Shown in pieces: positions 5,536-6,458 of a stretch of DNA of 6,458 bases. Location: contig DVLN01000081.1 of the NCBI GenBank assembly GCA_018715465.1, forward strand, positions 1 through 6,458. Reading direction: 5' to 3'. The DNA is from Candidatus Faecivivens stercorigallinarum. GTDB lineage: Bacteria; Bacillota; Clostridia; Oscillospirales; Ruminococcaceae. Each line of letters begins with the position of its first letter. Within the stretch, counting starts at the first letter, position 1. The position numbers and the translations under genes were made by a program. A model generated the notes under the pieces. The model had not been told where the DNA came from. It made no database searches and saw only the letters and a list, made by a program, of their open reading frames with translations.

Positions 5536-6458
5536 TGCGCAGACTTTGTCTTTATATCAAGATGGCGGTGCAGAATCTGGTGAGCAACCGCCGGTTTTAT
5601 CTGCCGTATAGCCTTTGCTGTATCGGAACGGCTGCGATGTATTATATCATGAGCGACATCGCGACCAATGAAACGCTGACCTTTGAGCGCGGCGCGGCAT
5701 ATGTCCAAATGGTGATGGGACTGGGAATTTTTGTATTATCGGTCTTTTCGGTTTTCATCATTTGTTATGCCAATTCCTTTATCATCAAAAGGCGGCGGCG
5801 GGAACTCGGCCTGTATAATATCCTGGGAATGGAAAAGCGGCACATTGCCATTCTGATGCTGTTTGAAACGGTGCTGCTGGGGGCTGGATGTATTCTGGCC
5901 GGTCTTGCAGCCGGGATGCTGTTTTCCAAGCTGACGCTGCTGATACTGGCACAGATTTTGCGATTTGGTGTACCAATGGGATTTACCATCAGCCTGCCGG
6001 GTATCGTGATGACCGCGCTGCAGTTTGGCGTGATCTTCCTGATCTGTCTGGTAGTCAATGTCTTTCAGGTATTGCGTTCCAGTCCAATTGAACTGCTGCA
6101 CGCGGTTTCAAAAGGCGAGAAGGAGCCAAAAGGTCGGATACTGCTGACCCTGTTTGGAATTGCAACGCTGGGCGGAGGGTATACGCTGGCGCTTTCGGTA
6201 AAAGACCCGGTATCGGCACTGGTACTGTTTTTTGTAGCGGTATTGCTGGTTATCTTTGGTACCTTTTCGTTGTTTACTGCCGGAAGCATTGTGATTTTAA
6301 AACTGCTGCGGAAAAACAAGCGGCTGTATTATCGTATTGGGCCGTTTACCGCAATTTCCGGGCTGATCTACCGGATGAAACAGAACGCAGTTGGTATGGC
6401 GAACATCTGCATCCTGTCAACGATGGTGCTGGTGACGATTTCTACAACCGTCAGTTTG
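5535..6458 (+). CDS. BceB-type FtsX-like permease, N-terminal half (cut by window end)
   Basis: The frame opens with the ATG overlapping the preceding stop and stays open for 308 codons to the window edge, with no stop. BceB proteins have about 650 residues and ten membrane helices, so roughly half is present. Hydrophobic segments visible are about 22-40, 57-79, 104-127, 155-177, 202-222, 226-256 and a start at 288. The characteristic post-TM2 segment ANSFIIKRRRRELGLYNILG (79-98) marks the BceB/FtsX family: a basic cytoplasmic stretch next to the ATPase. A second conserved spot, QVLRSSPIELLH (178-189), ends the first FtsX domain. The missing part should hold the large extracellular domain that binds peptide or its lipid target, plus helices 8-10. 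With its ATPase it should act in the cytoplasmic membrane as detoxifier and as sensor for a BceS-type kinase. Confidence 0.9.
   Translation, partial: MRRLCLYIKMAVQNLVSNRRFYLPYSLCCIGTAAMYYIMSDIATNETLTFERGAAYVQMVMGLGIFVLSVFSVFIICYANSFIIKRRRRELGLYNILGMEKRHIAILMLFETVLLGAGCILAGLAAGMLFSKLTLLILAQILRFGVPMGFTISLPGIVMTALQFGVIFLICLVVNVFQVLRSSPIELLHAVSKGEKEPKGRILLTLFGIATLGGGYTLALSVKDPVSALVLFFVAVLLVIFGTFSLFTAGSIVILKLLRKNKRLYYRIGPFTAISGLIYRMKQNAVGMANICILSTMVLVTISTTVSL

Noticed and set aside
5736..6319. Several open frames on both strands inside the last 900 bases
   Set aside because: They overlap the continuous plus-strand BceB-type frame from 5535 to the window end, which carries clear membrane segments and family motifs.

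Overview
The window reads as chromosomal DNA of a low-to-moderate GC Gram-positive, most likely a Clostridia member of the Oscillospiraceae/Ruminococcaceae type. This rests on the strong AGGTGAT/AAAGGAG-type ribosome binding sites, the TTGACA/TATAAT promoters, the Tet(M)-like GTPase carrying a YacP-type tail, and a BceAB-type transporter, a Bacillota hallmark. The taxon is inferred from style and families, not from a marker gene. There are no tRNA, rRNA, IS or CRISPR features, and the genes look compositionally uniform.

Layout. (1) 53-2731, plus strand: an 892-residue translational GTPase of the Tet(M)/Tet(O)/Tet(W) ribosomal-protection family. Its C-terminal quarter is a complete YacP/Rae1-type NYN endoribonuclease domain. 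A strong hairpin terminator at 2736-2781 follows and also serves the converging gene on the other strand. (2) 2793-3191, minus strand: a small FMN-binding split-barrel (pyridoxamine 5'-phosphate oxidase-like) protein. (3) 3192-3332: a divergent intergenic region with a near-perfect plus-strand promoter (TTGACA, 17 bp, TATACT), a weaker overlapping minus-strand promoter, and an inverted repeat lying inside the plus-strand promoter. (4) 3333-4523, plus strand: an M20-family amidohydrolase (peptidase M20D-like), closed by a terminator at 4552-4581. (5) 4582-4743: the control region of a transporter operon, with an extended -10 promoter and a TTACA-N4-TGTAA palindrome matching the BceR-type operator pattern. 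(6) 4744-5535 and 5535-6458 (cut by the window end): a translationally coupled ATP-binding protein and FtsX-like permease of the BceAB antimicrobial-peptide sensing/detoxification class.

How they work together. The four transcription units appear independent, separated by terminators or by opposite orientation. The loose theme is protection: a ribosome-directed factor and an antimicrobial-peptide transporter. The most notable item is the first gene. It joins a GTPase family that enters the ribosomal A site to a nuclease family whose characterised Bacillus member (Rae1) cuts mRNA in the A site. The Tet(M) loop that displaces tetracycline is not conserved in it, which suggests a ribosome-rescue or mRNA-cleavage role rather than plain tetracycline resistance.
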